This document shows, in pieces, positions 1 through 10,297 of a DNA stretch of 64,000 nt (the first letter of the stretch is position 1; the number at the start of each line of letters is the position of its first letter). Under the pieces are notes generated by a model, which ran no database searches, had not been told where the DNA came from, and saw only the letters and a program-made list of their open reading frames with translations. Location of the stretch: assembly GCF_024360925.2 (NCBI RefSeq), contig NZ_CP113517.1, positions 744,001 through 808,000 of the forward strand. Direction: 5' to 3'. Origin of the DNA: Methylomonas rapida (lineage in GTDB: Bacteria; Pseudomonadota; Gammaproteobacteria; Methylococcales; Methylomonadaceae). A program made the translations under genes and the position numbers.

Positions 1-1
1 A

Positions 2-700
2 GGCAATATTTTCGTCGATCTGCCGGACAAATATCTGGCGGTGGATTTTGGCATCGTCGGCAGCTTGTCCGATTCCGATCAACGCTATCTGGCCGAGAAT
101 TTCCTGGCGTTTTTCAATCATGATTACCGTAAGGTCGCGCGCATGCACATCGAATCCGGTTGGGTGCCTGCCACGACCCGGATAGAAGAGTTCGAGGCCG
201 CGATTCGCAGCGTCTGCGAGCCCATCTTTGAAAAACCGCTGAAGGATATTTCGTTTGGCCTGTTGCTGTTACGCTTGTTCCAAACCGCGCGCCGTTTCGA
301 TATGGTGGTGCAGCCGCAATTGGTATTGCTGCAGAAAACCTTGTTGAACATCGAGGGCCTGGGGCGTCAGCTCTATCCCGATCTGGACTTGTGGCAAACC
401 GCCAAGCCGTTCCTGGAGAATTGGTTCAAGCAACGCCTGGGACCGGCGGCGAAGGTAAAGGAGCTAATGGGTAAATTGCCGGAAATCACCGAGCAGTTGC
501 CCGAAATTCCGAATTTGATATTCCAGGCCTTGCAAAGCAATGCTCAAATGCAGCAGCACATGCAACTGCAGCATCAAGAAATGGCGCTATTGCGTAAGCA
601 GTTGCGGCGTAACAACAGAAGAACGCTATGGGCGATGCTGACTAGCGCGGCGATGATCGCCGCGGCGATGCTCATGCAATCGCCCTTGTTCCATGGCTAA
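2..700 (+). CDS. ubiB: UbiB-family ABC1 kinase-like protein, C-terminal part (5' end outside window)
   Basis: The reading frame is open from the window edge, so only the last 232 residues are visible. They begin GNIFVDLPD and continue into VDFGIVGSL, the metal-binding DFG-like region of the UbiB/ABC1 atypical kinase family, which supports ubiquinone biosynthesis at the inner membrane. The C-terminus ends in a hydrophobic helix preceded by a basic RRNNRR stretch, matching the membrane anchor of proteobacterial UbiB. The visible length fits the C-terminal 40 percent of a protein of about 550 residues. The next gene, leuA, starts 286 bases downstream and is unrelated in pathway. Confidence 0.88.
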   Translation, partial: GNIFVDLPDKYLAVDFGIVGSLSDSDQRYLAENFLAFFNHDYRKVARMHIESGWVPATTRIEEFEAAIRSVCEPIFEKPLKDISFGLLLLRLFQTARRFDMVVQPQLVLLQKTLLNIEGLGRQLYPDLDLWQTAKPFLENWFKQRLGPAAKVKELMGKLPEITEQLPEIPNLIFQALQSNAQMQQHMQLQHQEMALLRKQLRRNNRRTLWAMLTSAAMIAAAMLMQSPLFHG

Positions 701-986
701 ACCGTATAAGCCTTGGAGAGTGGCGCATGTGCGAGTGCCGATGCAGTCGTTAGGCCCAAGCCATGCTTGAGCCTGAGAATGCAATGCAGTATAGTTCTAC
801 GCCATGAATACACAGCCGCGCTTCCAAACCTCTGTTTTCGTTGAACTGCCATCACTCGGCAGGCTATTGCTCGCCCTGTCTCTAAGACTGCTGCCCTGAG
901 GGGCAAGCATTCTATCCGCACATAGTTAAAAGAACCTTTTTCTGTTTTTCGGCGCAAACAGCCGAACGCTTCATGACGGAGTTCTC

Positions 987-2531
987 ATGAAAGACAAATT
1001 GATTATTTTTGATACGACCTTGCGCGATGGCGAGCAAAGTCCGGGTGCGTCGATGACGCGTGATGAAAAAGTCCGGATTGCCCGCGCCCTGGAGCGCATG
1101 CGGGTGGACGTGATCGAAGCCGGTTTTCCAGCCGCCAGCCAGGGCGACTTCGAGGCGGTGCAAGCCGTCGCCGACGCGATCAAGGACAGCACGGTGTGCG
1201 GTTTGGCCCGGGCCCTGGACAAGGACATCGATCGGGCCGGCGAAGCCTTGAAGGGCGCGAAAAGCTCGCGTATCCACACCTTCATCGCCACGTCGCCGAT
1301 TCATATGGCGAAGAAACTGAACATGCAGCCGGATCAGGTTATCGAGTATGCGGTGCGTGCGGTGAAACGGGCGCGGCAATATACCGACAACGTCGAATTC
1401 TCGCCGGAAGATGCCGGTCGATCCGAAGAAGATTTCTTGTGCCGGATTTTGGAAGCGGTGATCGACGCCGGCGCCACCACGCTGAACATTCCGGACACGG
1501 TCGGCTACAGCATGCCGCAACAGTTCGGCGCGACGATCGCCAATCTGATCAACCGGATACCGAACTCGGACAAGGCGATTTTCTCGGTGCATTGTCATAA
1601 CGACTTGGGCCTGGCGGTGGCCAACTCGTTGTCGGCTGTGATGAACGGCGCCCGTCAGGTCGAATGCACGATCAACGGCCTGGGCGAGCGTGCCGGCAAT
1701 GCTTCGTTGGAAGAGGTGGTGATGGCCGTGCGCACGCGGCAGGATTTCTTTCCCTGCGATACCGGTTTGGATGCCCGCGAGATCGTCGCCTGTTCCAAAT
1801 TGGTGTCATCGATTACCGGTTTCCCGGTACAGCCTAACAAGGCCATCGTCGGCGCCAATGCCTTCGCCCATGAATCCGGCATTCATCAGGACGGTGTATT
1901 GAAAAACCGCGAGACTTACGAAATCATGCGGGCAGAGGATGTGGGCTGGAGTACCAATCGCATGGTATTGGGCAAGCATTCCGGTCGTAACGCGTTCAAG
2001 ACGCGCATGGCGGAATTGGGCGTGGAATTCGCCGGCGAAGCCGAGCTGAACGATGCGTTTTACCGTTTCAAGCAACTGGCCGACAAGAAACACGATATTT
2101 TCGACGAGGATTTACAGGCCTTGATTTCGGAACAAAGCTTCGAAGCCGAAGACGAGCACATCAAATTGGTGGCGTTGAAAGTGTGTTCCGAGACCGGTGA
2201 GGTACCGAATGCGACCGTGACCATTCTGGTCGATGGCAAGGAATTGACCGGTACGGCGGAAGGTGGCGGCGCGGTCGATGCCAGCCTGAAAGCCATTGAG
2301 AGCTTGGTGAAAACAGGCGCCACCCTGGCTTTGTATTCGGTCAACAACATCACCACGGGGACAGACGCTCAGGGCGAAGTGACCGTCAGGTTGGAAAGCG
2401 CTGGCCGCATCGTCAACGGTTCCGGGGCCGATACCGATATCGTGATCGCCTCGGCCAAAGCCTATATCAATGCGGTCAACAAACTGCAAAGCCCGGACAA
2501 AAGACAGCATCCGCAAAAAGGTGACGTCTAA
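987..2531 (+). CDS. leuA: 2-isopropylmalate synthase
   Basis: This 514-residue protein condenses acetyl-CoA with 2-oxoisovalerate, the first committed step of leucine synthesis. The N-terminus has the [15 protein letters not shown] signature (residues 9-23), followed by [13 protein letters not shown] and [15 protein letters not shown], which form the metal and substrate site of the DRE-TIM barrel. The last 130 residues or so form the regulatory domain that usually binds leucine. Length is normal for the LeuA type I family. The start follows a GGAG at about 8 bases. The 286-base upstream gap could hold a leader, but no leucine-rich leader peptide was found there. Confidence 0.97.
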   Translation: MKDKLIIFDTTLRDGEQSPGASMTRDEKVRIARALERMRVDVIEAGFPAASQGDFEAVQAVADAIKDSTVCGLARALDKDIDRAGEALKGAKSSRIHTFIATSPIHMAKKLNMQPDQVIEYAVRAVKRARQYTDNVEFSPEDAGRSEEDFLCRILEAVIDAGATTLNIPDTVGYSMPQQFGATIANLINRIPNSDKAIFSVHCHNDLGLAVANSLSAVMNGARQVECTINGLGERAGNASLEEVVMAVRTRQDFFPCDTGLDAREIVACSKLVSSITGFPVQPNKAIVGANAFAHESGIHQDGVLKNRETYEIMRAEDVGWSTNRMVLGKHSGRNAFKTRMAELGVEFAGEAELNDAFYRFKQLADKKHDIFDEDLQALISEQSFEAEDEHIKLVALKVCSETGEVPNATVTILVDGKELTGTAEGGGAVDASLKAIESLVKTGATLALYSVNNITTGTDAQGEVTVRLESAGRIVNGSGADTDIVIASAKAYINAVNKLQSPDKRQHPQKGDV

Positions 2532-2539
2532 CGCCTGCG

Positions 2540-3466
2540 ATGGATAACGCCACGCGCTTGCACTATCTGGAGGCGATGGGTATCGATGTCTGGGTTGCCA
2601 GGCATCGGCCTGTTGCCGCTGATTTTGCCGTCGTCCAACCGGTTGATGCACCGGAGCCACCGCCACCGGTACAGATGTCAATGGAAAAGCCTGTGCTGGC
2701 AGAAAGCCTGGCTTGGGAGGCGCAAGCCGAATCCTATCAATCCCAGCAAGATCATCCCGAGTCAGGTCTACACTCCGAATCGGTGTTTGTGGAAGTGCCT
2801 GAAGCATTGGATGTCGATCATGGCGAAAGCAATCAACATGGCACGCTTGAAGAGTTAAACGCTTGGCTGCCACCGTCTTCGGGTTTGTCTGCACGAAAGC
2901 AGGGCGATGAACTGGCCTGGAAAGCGCTAAAGCAAGAAGTGTCGGTTTGTCGTGCCTGCGGTTTGTGCGAAACCCGGACGCAAACCGTGTTCGGCGTCGG
3001 CAATCATCATGCCCGCTGGATGTTGATCGGCGAGGCACCCGGGCAGAATGAGGACCTGCAAGGCGAGCCCTTCGTCGGCAAGGCGGGGCAATTGCTGACC
3101 GAAATGTTGCGGGCGATCGGCTTGCGGCGCGAGGAGGTGTTCATCGCCAACATGTTGAAATGCCGGCCGCCGAACAATCGCGATCCGCAAGCCGATGAAG
3201 TGTTGGCCTGTCATGACTTTTTGCAGCGGCAAATCGCGCTGGTTCAACCCAAACTTATCGTCGCGGTTGGTCGTATTGCCGCGCAAAATCTACTCAAGAC
3301 CCAGCAACCTTTGGCAAAATTACGCGGTATGTTGCACCATCTGGACGACTTTCCTTTGGTGGTGCTGCATCATCCGGCTTATCTGTTGCGCTCGTTGACA
3401 GAAAAAGCCAAGGCCTGGGACGACTTGCAATTTGCGTTGTCCGTTTATCAATCGCTAGAACAATAA
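2540..3466 (+). CDS. uracil-DNA glycosylase, family 4 (Fe-S type)
   Basis: This 308-residue protein is a family 4 uracil-DNA glycosylase that removes uracil from DNA. The core starts near residue 135 with CRACGLC (Cys137, 140, 143); Cys208 in NMLKCRPPNNRDP and Cys224 in LACHDFL supply the other likely 4Fe-4S ligands. Motif GEAPGQNEDLQGEPFVGKAG starts at residue 164 and HHPAYLLR near 277. The first 130 residues are a proline- and acid-rich low-complexity extension not needed for the fold, so the protein is longer than the usual 200-250 residues. It begins 8 bases after leuA and is followed 8 bases later by rimI, so the three are probably co-transcribed. Confidence 0.93.
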   Translation: MDNATRLHYLEAMGIDVWVARHRPVAADFAVVQPVDAPEPPPPVQMSMEKPVLAESLAWEAQAESYQSQQDHPESGLHSESVFVEVPEALDVDHGESNQHGTLEELNAWLPPSSGLSARKQGDELAWKALKQEVSVCRACGLCETRTQTVFGVGNHHARWMLIGEAPGQNEDLQGEPFVGKAGQLLTEMLRAIGLRREEVFIANMLKCRPPNNRDPQADEVLACHDFLQRQIALVQPKLIVAVGRIAAQNLLKTQQPLAKLRGMLHHLDDFPLVVLHHPAYLLRSLTEKAKAWDDLQFALSVYQSLEQ

Positions 3467-3474
3467 CCCTGACC

Positions 3475-4029
3475 ATGTGGAAGCTACTGCATAAACTCAA
3501 AGATGCCGTGATTTACGATGCCGACCGGGAATTTTACGCCAAGGTATTTCCGGATTCGGTGGATAGCAAAGATTTGTTGAGACTACGCAAAATGGATCAT
3601 GGCGATCTGCCCAGCGTGCTGAAAATCGAGGCATTGAATTACGAATTTCCGTGGTCCGAAGGCGTGTTCAAGGATTGTTTCCGGGCCATGAATTATGTGA
3701 ATTGGGTCTGCGAAGCGCCGGAAGATGTCATCGTCGGCTATTGCATCATTTCGGTGATGGCGGGCGAGGCGCATATCATGAATATCAGCGTCAATCCTGA
3801 TTTCCAGCGGCAGGGCGCGGGCCGTAAGATGATGGAGCATGTGATCGAATACGCACGTCCGCGCGCGGAAAAAATGTTTCTGGAAGTTCGCCCGAGCAAT
3901 CCTAATGCCATGGCCTTGTACCGCAAGCTGGGTTTCCAGGAAATCGGCATTCGCAAAGGCTATTACCCGGCCAAGGGCGGGCGCGAAGACGCCATCATGT
4001 TTGCGCTGGATTTGGTGCCAATGTTATGA
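3475..4029 (+). CDS. rimI: ribosomal protein bS18 alanine N-acetyltransferase
   Basis: This 184-residue GNAT-fold protein carries the acetyl-CoA pyrophosphate loop region NPDFQRQGAGRKMMEHVIEYA and the RimI-typical LEVRPSNPNAMALYRKLGF followed by YYPAKGGREDAIMF. RimI acetylates the N-terminal alanine of ribosomal protein S18. About 39 residues (MWKLLHKLKDAVIY...) precede the usual RimI start, and a second in-frame ATG at 3592 (MDHGDLPSV) would give a standard-length enzyme, so the start is uncertain. It sits 8 bases after the glycosylase gene and about 110 bases before recA. Confidence 0.9.
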   Translation: MWKLLHKLKDAVIYDADREFYAKVFPDSVDSKDLLRLRKMDHGDLPSVLKIEALNYEFPWSEGVFKDCFRAMNYVNWVCEAPEDVIVGYCIISVMAGEAHIMNISVNPDFQRQGAGRKMMEHVIEYARPRAEKMFLEVRPSNPNAMALYRKLGFQEIGIRKGYYPAKGGREDAIMFALDLVPML

Positions 4030-4141
4030 GCGTTTGAAGGGTGTGGCAAATTCGCGCGGGATGGTTTGATGCTGTTTTAGCGGCTGCTATCTGTGTGATA
4101 ATGGTCAGCATTTTTCAGTCACAGATTTACCGGGTATAGAT

Positions 4142-5197
4142 ATGGACGAGAACAAGAAAAAGGCGCTGGGCGCCGCATTGATGCAAATCGAAAAACAATT
4201 CGGCAAAGGCTCTGTGATGCGGATGGGCGACGTAGCCGCCACCCGCGACATCGAAGTCGTGTCGACTGGTTCTTTGTCGGTGGACATCGCTTTGGGCTGC
4301 GGCGGCTTGCCACGCGGCCGTATCATCGAAATCTACGGCCCGGAATCGTCCGGCAAAACCACGTTGACGCTGCAAACCATCGCTCAGGTGCAGAAATTGG
4401 GCGGCACCGCGGCCTTCGTCGATGCCGAGCATGCACTCGACCCTGTCTATGCGCAGAAAATCGGCGTCAACATCGACGACTTGCTGGTGTCGCAGCCGGA
4501 TACCGGCGAGCAGGCGCTGGAAATCACCGATATGCTGGTCCGCTCGGGCGCGGTCGATATCGTTGTCATCGACTCGGTGGCGGCCTTGACGCCGAAAGCC
4601 GAAATCGAAGGCGACATGGGCGACTCCCACATGGGCTTGCAAGCGCGTTTGATGTCGCAAGCCCTGCGTAAGCTAACCGCCAACATCAAGCGCTCGAATA
4701 CTCTGGTGATATTCATTAACCAGCTCAGGATGAAGATCGGCGTGATGTTTGGCAATCCGGAAACCACCACCGGCGGTAATGCGCTGAAATTCTATGCCTC
4801 GGTGCGGATGGATATCCGCCGCATTGGTGCGATCAAGAAAGGCGACGAGGTGATCGGCAACGAGACTCGGGTCAAAATCGTCAAAAACAAAGTCGCACCG
4901 CCCTTCAAGCAAGCCGATTTCGAGATTTTGTACGGCGAAGGTGTCTCTTTCTACGGAGAACTGGTTGATCTGGGAGTTGAATACGGCTTTGTGCAGAAAT
5001 CCGGCTCTTGGTACAGCTACGGCGATGAAAAAATCGGCCAAGGCAAGGATAATGCCAAACAATTTTTGAAAGACAACCCGAATAAAGCCGCCGAACTGGA
5101 AAAGGCGATTCGAGAAAAAGCCTTTGCCAAGTTAGCGACGCTGCCGGCGACAGCCCCCGATGCAGAAGACGACGCCGAGTTCATCGACGGCGATTGA
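4142..5197 (+). CDS. recA: recombinase RecA
   Basis: This 351-residue protein is the DNA-strand-exchange and SOS co-protease RecA. It has the N-terminal polymerisation helix ([22 protein letters not shown]), Walker [10 protein letters not shown] at residues 66-74, the DNA-binding loop region [37 protein letters not shown], and an acidic C-terminal tail ([12 protein letters not shown]). Length is typical. The ribosome-binding site before the ATG is weak, and no convincing LexA box of CTG-N10-CAG form was seen in the 112-base upstream gap. The start of recX overlaps its 3' end by 38 bases. Confidence 0.99.
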   Translation: MDENKKKALGAALMQIEKQFGKGSVMRMGDVAATRDIEVVSTGSLSVDIALGCGGLPRGRIIEIYGPESSGKTTLTLQTIAQVQKLGGTAAFVDAEHALDPVYAQKIGVNIDDLLVSQPDTGEQALEITDMLVRSGAVDIVVIDSVAALTPKAEIEGDMGDSHMGLQARLMSQALRKLTANIKRSNTLVIFINQLRMKIGVMFGNPETTTGGNALKFYASVRMDIRRIGAIKKGDEVIGNETRVKIVKNKVAPPFKQADFEILYGEGVSFYGELVDLGVEYGFVQKSGSWYSYGDEKIGQGKDNAKQFLKDNPNKAAELEKAIREKAFAKLATLPATAPDAEDDAEFIDGD

Positions 5198-5714
5198 GCG
5201 TCGCCAGCAGATCGAGGCGGTTTGTCTGCGCCTGCTGGCGCGGCGCGAACATAGCCGGCGAGAATTATTGGACAAGCTGGCGCTGAGAGGTTATCAGCGT
5301 GACGAAGTCGAACCGGTCATAGACGCTTTGGCGGAACGGGACTGGCAGAACGAAGAACGTTATGCGGAATGTTATGTTCGGCAGCGTATCCAAAATGGCT
5401 ACGGCCCAATCCGAATACGCTACGAACTCCAGCAGCGCGGCATAGACGGTGCCGACCTGGATGCTCAAGCCGAGGAGCAGGGCGGTTGGCTCAATTTGGC
5501 GATGGCGGTCTATCTGCGCAAATACGACGAAGACACCTCGCTGACCCAAACCGAATGGCTGAAACGCAGCCGCTTCCTGCAACAGCGAGGCTTCAGCGGT
5601 GAGATGATCAAGGGCTTGTTTGCGGAATTGAAAATCAAGTTGAATCGGCGGTTGAAATCAGGTGAAACCGATTTTACTGATTGGGCGGCAGCAAAGCTGG
5701 AAATTAAAACTTGA
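5160..5714 (+). CDS. recX: regulatory protein RecX
   Basis: This 184-residue protein belongs to the RecX family, which binds RecA filaments and modulates their activity. It shows the helical repeats of the family: [24 protein letters not shown], then [32 protein letters not shown], and a third repeat near [20 protein letters not shown] sequence at the C-terminus. The proposed ATG lies inside recA (38-base overlap in another frame), so the two are translationally close. In most gammaproteobacteria alaS follows directly; here a restriction-modification pair intervenes. Confidence 0.92.
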   Translation: MQKTTPSSSTAIERRQQIEAVCLRLLARREHSRRELLDKLALRGYQRDEVEPVIDALAERDWQNEERYAECYVRQRIQNGYGPIRIRYELQQRGIDGADLDAQAEEQGGWLNLAMAVYLRKYDEDTSLTQTEWLKRSRFLQQRGFSGEMIKGLFAELKIKLNRRLKSGETDFTDWAAAKLEIKT

Positions 5715-5785
5715 ATTCGATGAAAATTTGATTTGTTAGATTTGCAAGCATTATCTTCAAACTTATATAGCCACAAGAATTGTGA

Positions 5786-6565
5786 ATGGCCTACGATAGC
5801 CAAAACTTTAAAATCCCTCGACAGAATTTTGATTACTCGGAGTGTTCATATTTTGTAACAGCGACGATTGAGGCGATCATTAAGGATGCCATCGATAAAG
5901 GACGGAACAAAATCGTTATAAATACCAATCTGAAGCTTGGTCTTCCGATGGAGAATATCAATAAAATTGCTGGGCCATTTGTTGAGGCGTGGGCGGCACA
6001 AACTTTTTATGATGTTCTGGAGGATCAGTCTAATAAATATCATTTGATTAATGTCGAAACCGTTGAACGTTTGCATATCGCTGATGTTATATTGCAATTT
6101 AGAAAGCAGAGGAAAATTGATAGTGGAGTTACTGCTGAAGTAGATGTTAAGGCGACGGCAGAAGATATAGAGTCAAGTGGTAAATCTCCAAATATTACGT
6201 CTTATGCGCGTATACGAACTGCTTATATTGAAGATCCTGATTATATATTTATAATTCTTTCTCTTAAGCACAGGGTATATTCAACTCGAAACAATATTAC
6301 CGGGCTGATGGATGGAATTATGGAAGTCGTTGCGTACAATGCTTATGACTTGAAATTTCTATCTTCTAGGGATATTAGCTACAATCCTGCACTGGGAACA
6401 GGACAAATTCAGGTTAGAGATATTCATTATGTTGAACTTGAAGAGAGAACTACTTGGGAGTTTTGCCAATTGCTTGATCGCAAATATCTACAATCGGCTC
6501 GCCGTTCTTTTGACCAATGGTTAGTGCTGGCTAATAAAAATGGTTGGATAAAAGCCAATGATTAA
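5786..6565 (+). CDS. putative type II restriction endonuclease (PD-(D/E)xK)
   Basis: This 259-residue protein is called a restriction endonuclease mainly because its gene overlaps a DNA methyltransferase gene by 8 bases. A plausible PD-(D/E)xK site is visible: Asp100 (HIADVILQF) followed by Glu118, Asp120 and Lys122 in AEVDVKAT, with hydrophobic strands around them. No known specificity family was recognised from the sequence. The coding sequence is clearly richer in A and T and uses more AT-ending codons than recX and alaS on either side, which suggests acquisition by transfer. It would cleave unmethylated DNA at the site protected by the neighbour. Confidence 0.75.
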   Translation: MAYDSQNFKIPRQNFDYSECSYFVTATIEAIIKDAIDKGRNKIVINTNLKLGLPMENINKIAGPFVEAWAAQTFYDVLEDQSNKYHLINVETVERLHIADVILQFRKQRKIDSGVTAEVDVKATAEDIESSGKSPNITSYARIRTAYIEDPDYIFIILSLKHRVYSTRNNITGLMDGIMEVVAYNAYDLKFLSSRDISYNPALGTGQIQVRDIHYVELEERTTWEFCQLLDRKYLQSARRSFDQWLVLANKNGWIKAND

Positions 6566-7499
6566 GCAAGAAATAATTCTAGGAGATGCGGTTGATGTGA
6601 TGCGAAAGCTTGAATCCGAGACCTTTGATCTGATCATCGCTGATCCTCCGTATAATCTAGGAAAGGATTATGGTAATAATCACGATATAAAAGGATTCGA
6701 AGAATATATCGATTTCTCAAGGTGTTGGCTTAAGGAATCTTGTAGATTACTAAAGCCCAATGGTAGTATTTATGTCTTTATGGGGTTTAGATTTATTTCG
6801 TATCTATATGATATTCTCGATAGGGATTTGGGAATGTTTTTTAATAGCTGGATTGTTTGGCATTACACTCAGGGCATGGGGAAGATAAAAGGATTTTCGC
6901 CGCGTCACGATGATATTCTTATGTTTACGAAGTCGAAAGATTTTATATTTAATTTGGACGATATTCGTGTTCCTCAAAAATACTATCGTGAACGAAATAA
7001 TATGAGAGGTGCTAATCCTGGGGATGTATGGCAATTCTCTCATGTTCATTACTGTAATGAAAATCGACAAGATCACCCGACTCAAAAGCCTGAAGGATTA
7101 ATAGAACGGATGGTGTTGGCGTCAAGCAACCAAGGTTCTATGGTTCTTGATCCATTTTTGGGAAGCGGGACTACTCTTAGGGTATGCCAGCAGCTTAATC
7201 GGAAAGGGATAGGAATTGAACTAAACCCGGTATACGTACAAATGTCCCAGGAGCGTTTGCTTAAGAAGTTCGATGGATTCGATAGTGTTGATCCGAGAAT
7301 GGAGAGAGTACCGTTTGATTTACGCAATCATTCTATCCGAGAAGAGTATCTCAATAATCATAAACGTTGGTTTCTTAAAAATCATGAAAATGCAATAAAA
7401 GAGTTTGAGAAATCTGTCGAGTTACTTTATCCAAGTAAATCAGTAGAGCCGATTCAAACATCTTTATTTGAGCCAAAATCAAAATATTTAAAAAATTGA
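6558..7499 (+). CDS. type II DNA methyltransferase, beta class (probable N6-adenine)
   Basis: This 313-residue protein has the catalytic motif ADPPYNLGKDY (DPPY at residues 29-32) before the SAM-binding motif LDPFLGSGTT (198-206), the order of beta-class amino-methyltransferases. FSPRHDDILMFTKS and HPTQKPEGLIERMV are further conserved blocks. DPPY favours N6-adenine over N4-cytosine, but the recognition site cannot be read from the sequence. Its start overlaps the 3' end of the endonuclease gene, so the two are coupled. Codon use is AT-rich like its partner. It ends 72 bases before alaS. Confidence 0.92.
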   Translation: MIKQEIILGDAVDVMRKLESETFDLIIADPPYNLGKDYGNNHDIKGFEEYIDFSRCWLKESCRLLKPNGSIYVFMGFRFISYLYDILDRDLGMFFNSWIVWHYTQGMGKIKGFSPRHDDILMFTKSKDFIFNLDDIRVPQKYYRERNNMRGANPGDVWQFSHVHYCNENRQDHPTQKPEGLIERMVLASSNQGSMVLDPFLGSGTTLRVCQQLNRKGIGIELNPVYVQMSQERLLKKFDGFDSVDPRMERVPFDLRNHSIREEYLNNHKRWFLKNHENAIKEFEKSVELLYPSKSVEPIQTSLFEPKSKYLKN

Positions 7500-7571
7500 T
7501 ATAATAAATTATTCGAATTTTGTGCCTTTGAATTTATCAGGATTAACTCATACAACCCAAAAATAACCACC

Positions 7572-10181
7572 ATGAAAAAAATGACCAGCGCCGAAATACG
7601 CGCCGCCTTTCTGGAATTCTTTCGCCAACGCGGCCACGCCGTGCGTCCGTCCAGCACACTGGTTCCGGGTAACGACCCGACCTTGCTGTTCACCAACGCC
7701 GGCATGGTGCAATTCAAGGACGTATTCCTCGGTCGCGAGAAAGTCGATTTCACGCGTGCCGCGACCAGCCAACGCTGCGTGCGGGCCGGCGGCAAGCATA
7801 ACGACCTGGAAAATGTCGGTTACACAGCGCGTCACCATACCTTCTTCGAAATGCTGGGCAACTTCAGCTTCGGCGATTATTTTAAAAAAGACGCCATCCA
7901 TTACGCCTGGGACTTTTTGACCAAGGAAATGGGCATCCCGCCCTCTAAATTGTGGGTGACGGTGTTCGACGAAGACTCGGAAGCCGAAGCGATCTGGCTG
8001 GAAGACGTCAAGATCGATCCCAACCGTTTCTCTCGCATCGGCGCCAAGGATAATTTCTGGTCTATGGGCGATGTCGGCCCGTGCGGCCCATGCACCGAGA
8101 TTTTCTACGATCACGGCGAACACGTGGCTGGCGGTCCTCCGGGCAGTCCGGACGATGACGGCGACCGTTACATCGAAATCTGGAACCTGGTGTTCATGCA
8201 ATACGAACGTGACAAGGACGGCAACCTGACGCCACTGCCGGCGCCGTCGGTCGATACCGGCATGGGTCTGGAGCGGATCGCCGCCGTGATGCAAGGCGTG
8301 CACAGCAACTACGAAATCGATATTTTCCAAAACCTGGTCAAAACCGCCGCCAGCCTGGCCGGCACGACCGATTTGAACAATAGCTCGCTCCGTGTAATCG
8401 CCGACCACATCCGCTCCTGCGCGTTTTTGGTCGCCGACGGGGTATTGCCGTCCAACGAAGGCCGCGGCTATGTGTTGCGCCGTATCGTGCGCCGGGCGAT
8501 TCGCCACGGTTATCGCTTGGGCATTCAGGATACTTTCTTCTATAAACTGGTCGCACCGCTGGTCGCCGAAATGGGTGAAGCCTATCCCGAACTCGCCAAG
8601 GCACAGGAGCAGGTCGAACGGGTATTGAAAAAAGAAGAAGAGCGTTTTGCCGAAACCTTGGGCCAAGGCATGCGTATCCTGGAAAACTGTGTCGCTAAAC
8701 TGGATGGGCACGTGATTCCCGGCGACGTGGTGTTCCTGCTCTACGATACTTACGGCTTCCCGGTCGATTTGACCGCCGACTTCGCCCGCGAGCATAACCT
8801 GAGCGTGGATCATGCCGGTTTCGAGGTCGAAATGAGCGCGCAGCGCGACCGTGCCCGTGCCGGCGGCCAGTTCGCGGCCGATTACGACCAGGACATCAAG
8901 CACGATAGCGTCACTGATTTTACCGGCTACCACAACCTGGAAGGCTCTGTGCGGATTCTGGGCTTGTTTAAAAAAGGCCAGCCGGTCGAAAGCCTGGAAG
9001 CCAGCGACGAGGGCGTGGTGATTCTGGACCAAACCCCGTTTTACGCCGAATCCGGCGGTCAAGTCGGGGACAGCGGCGTGATCGAATGTGCGGGCGGCGT
9101 GTTCGAAGTTACCGATACGCAAAAGCAGGGCGGCCAGTTGTTCCTGCATAAAGGCAAGGTTGTCAAAGGCGTCATCGCCGAAGGCCAAGCCTGTGAAGTC
9201 AGCGTCAATGCCGATACCCGCAAGGCTACCGAACGCAACCATTCGGCGACCCATTTATTGCATGCCGCGTTGCGTTCCGTACTGGGCGAACACGTGCAGC
9301 AGAAAGGTTCGTTGGTCAATGCCGAACGCCTGCGTTTCGACTTCTCGCATTTCGAACCGATGACTGTCGAGCAAATCGCCGCTGTCGAACGTATCGTCAA
9401 CGAGCAAATCCGCGCCAACAACCCCGTTTGCGCGCAAGTCATGGCCAAGGATGACGCGGTCAAGGCCGGCGCGATGGCCTTGTTCGGCGAAAAATACGGC
9501 GACGAAGTGCGCGTTTTGACGATGGGGGATTTCTCGACCGAGTTGTGTGGCGGTACACACGTACAACGCACCGGCGACATCGGTCTACTCAAAATCATCG
9601 GCGAAACGGGCGTTGCGGCCGGCGTGCGCCGCGTCGAGGCCGTCACCGGGCAAGGCGCTTTGGAATGGATAGCGCAGCGCGAACAAGCCTTGAGCAATAT
9701 TGCCGGCCTGCTGAAAGCCGCGCCGGACAAAACCGCCGACAAGGTACAGCAGTTGCTGGAGAAAAACCGCAATCTGGAAAAAGAACTGGAAAAACTGAAA
9801 GCCAAACTAGCCAGTTCGGCCGGCGACGAACTGACCAGCCAAGCGGTCGATGTCAATGGCGTCAAAGTGTTGGCCGTCAAATTGGATGACATCGATCCGA
9901 AAGCGCTACGCGATTTGGCTGATCAGCTGAAAAACAAACTTGGCAGCGCGGCGTTGGTACTGGCTGCCGTCAGCGGCGAAAAAGTCAGCCTATGCGCCAG
10001 CGTGTCAAAAGATGCCATGGATAAAGTCAAGGCTGGCGAACTGGTGAATTTCGTCGCCCTGCAAGTCGGCGGTAAAGGCGGCGGTCGCCCGGACATGGCG
10101 CAGGCCGGCGGCAATGATCCAAGCCTGTTGGCGGCGGCGCTACAAGCCGTGCCGGCGTGGGTCAAAGAACGACTCGGTTGA
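7572..10181 (+). CDS. alaS: alanine-tRNA ligase
   Basis: This 869-residue protein is full-length AlaRS. It opens with the class II catalytic core ([37 protein letters not shown] in pieces), has the editing-domain zinc ligands HSATH (residues 557-561) and CGGTH (659-663), and ends with the C-Ala domain motif [15 protein letters not shown]. It charges tRNA-Ala and clears mischarged Ser or Gly. It normally follows recA-recX; here the transcript would have to cross the inserted restriction-modification genes or use a promoter in the 72-base AT-rich gap before it. Confidence 0.98.
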   Translation: MKKMTSAEIRAAFLEFFRQRGHAVRPSSTLVPGNDPTLLFTNAGMVQFKDVFLGREKVDFTRAATSQRCVRAGGKHNDLENVGYTARHHTFFEMLGNFSFGDYFKKDAIHYAWDFLTKEMGIPPSKLWVTVFDEDSEAEAIWLEDVKIDPNRFSRIGAKDNFWSMGDVGPCGPCTEIFYDHGEHVAGGPPGSPDDDGDRYIEIWNLVFMQYERDKDGNLTPLPAPSVDTGMGLERIAAVMQGVHSNYEIDIFQNLVKTAASLAGTTDLNNSSLRVIADHIRSCAFLVADGVLPSNEGRGYVLRRIVRRAIRHGYRLGIQDTFFYKLVAPLVAEMGEAYPELAKAQEQVERVLKKEEERFAETLGQGMRILENCVAKLDGHVIPGDVVFLLYDTYGFPVDLTADFAREHNLSVDHAGFEVEMSAQRDRARAGGQFAADYDQDIKHDSVTDFTGYHNLEGSVRILGLFKKGQPVESLEASDEGVVILDQTPFYAESGGQVGDSGVIECAGGVFEVTDTQKQGGQLFLHKGKVVKGVIAEGQACEVSVNADTRKATERNHSATHLLHAALRSVLGEHVQQKGSLVNAERLRFDFSHFEPMTVEQIAAVERIVNEQIRANNPVCAQVMAKDDAVKAGAMALFGEKYGDEVRVLTMGDFSTELCGGTHVQRTGDIGLLKIIGETGVAAGVRRVEAVTGQGALEWIAQREQALSNIAGLLKAAPDKTADKVQQLLEKNRNLEKELEKLKAKLASSAGDELTSQAVDVNGVKVLAVKLDDIDPKALRDLADQLKNKLGSAALVLAAVSGEKVSLCASVSKDAMDKVKAGELVNFVALQVGGKGGGRPDMAQAGGNDPSLLAAALQAVPAWVKERLG

Positions 10182-10203
10182 AGTGATTGCGGTGAAAGTC
10201 ATT

Positions 10204-10245
10204 GTGGGAGCGAGGCCTTCATCGTGACGAAGGCGTCGCTCCCAC
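10204..10245. repeat. REP-like hairpin after alaS
   Basis: Arms GTGGGAGCGAGGCCTTC and GAAGGCGTCGCTCCCAC (17 bases, 16 paired) flank the loop ATCGTGAC. There is no U-tract directly after it, so it is a REP-type palindrome rather than a classical terminator, although it may protect or end the alaS message. A related copy sits at 56937-56970. Confidence 0.7.
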
Positions 10246-10297
10246 GGAAAGCTTTTAATGCAGCTTTTTTGATGACCGCAGGCAATTGTCCTCAGAC

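Noticed and set aside
697..986. Minus-strand reading frame and possible leucine attenuator between ubiB and leuA
   Set aside because: The frame has no family similarity or ribosome-binding site. No Leu-rich leader peptide or clear terminator/antiterminator pair was found.
4030..4141. Possible LexA (SOS) box before recA, CTGTGTGATAATGGTCAG
   Set aside because: The spacing is CTG-N12-CAG and not the N10 of the gammaproteobacterial consensus, and the flanks do not fit, so it is not called.
7548..9254. Long 568-codon minus-strand reading frame opposite alaS
   Set aside because: It is antisense to conserved alaS codons; the sequence is the usual mirror of a GC-rich gene and has no domain.
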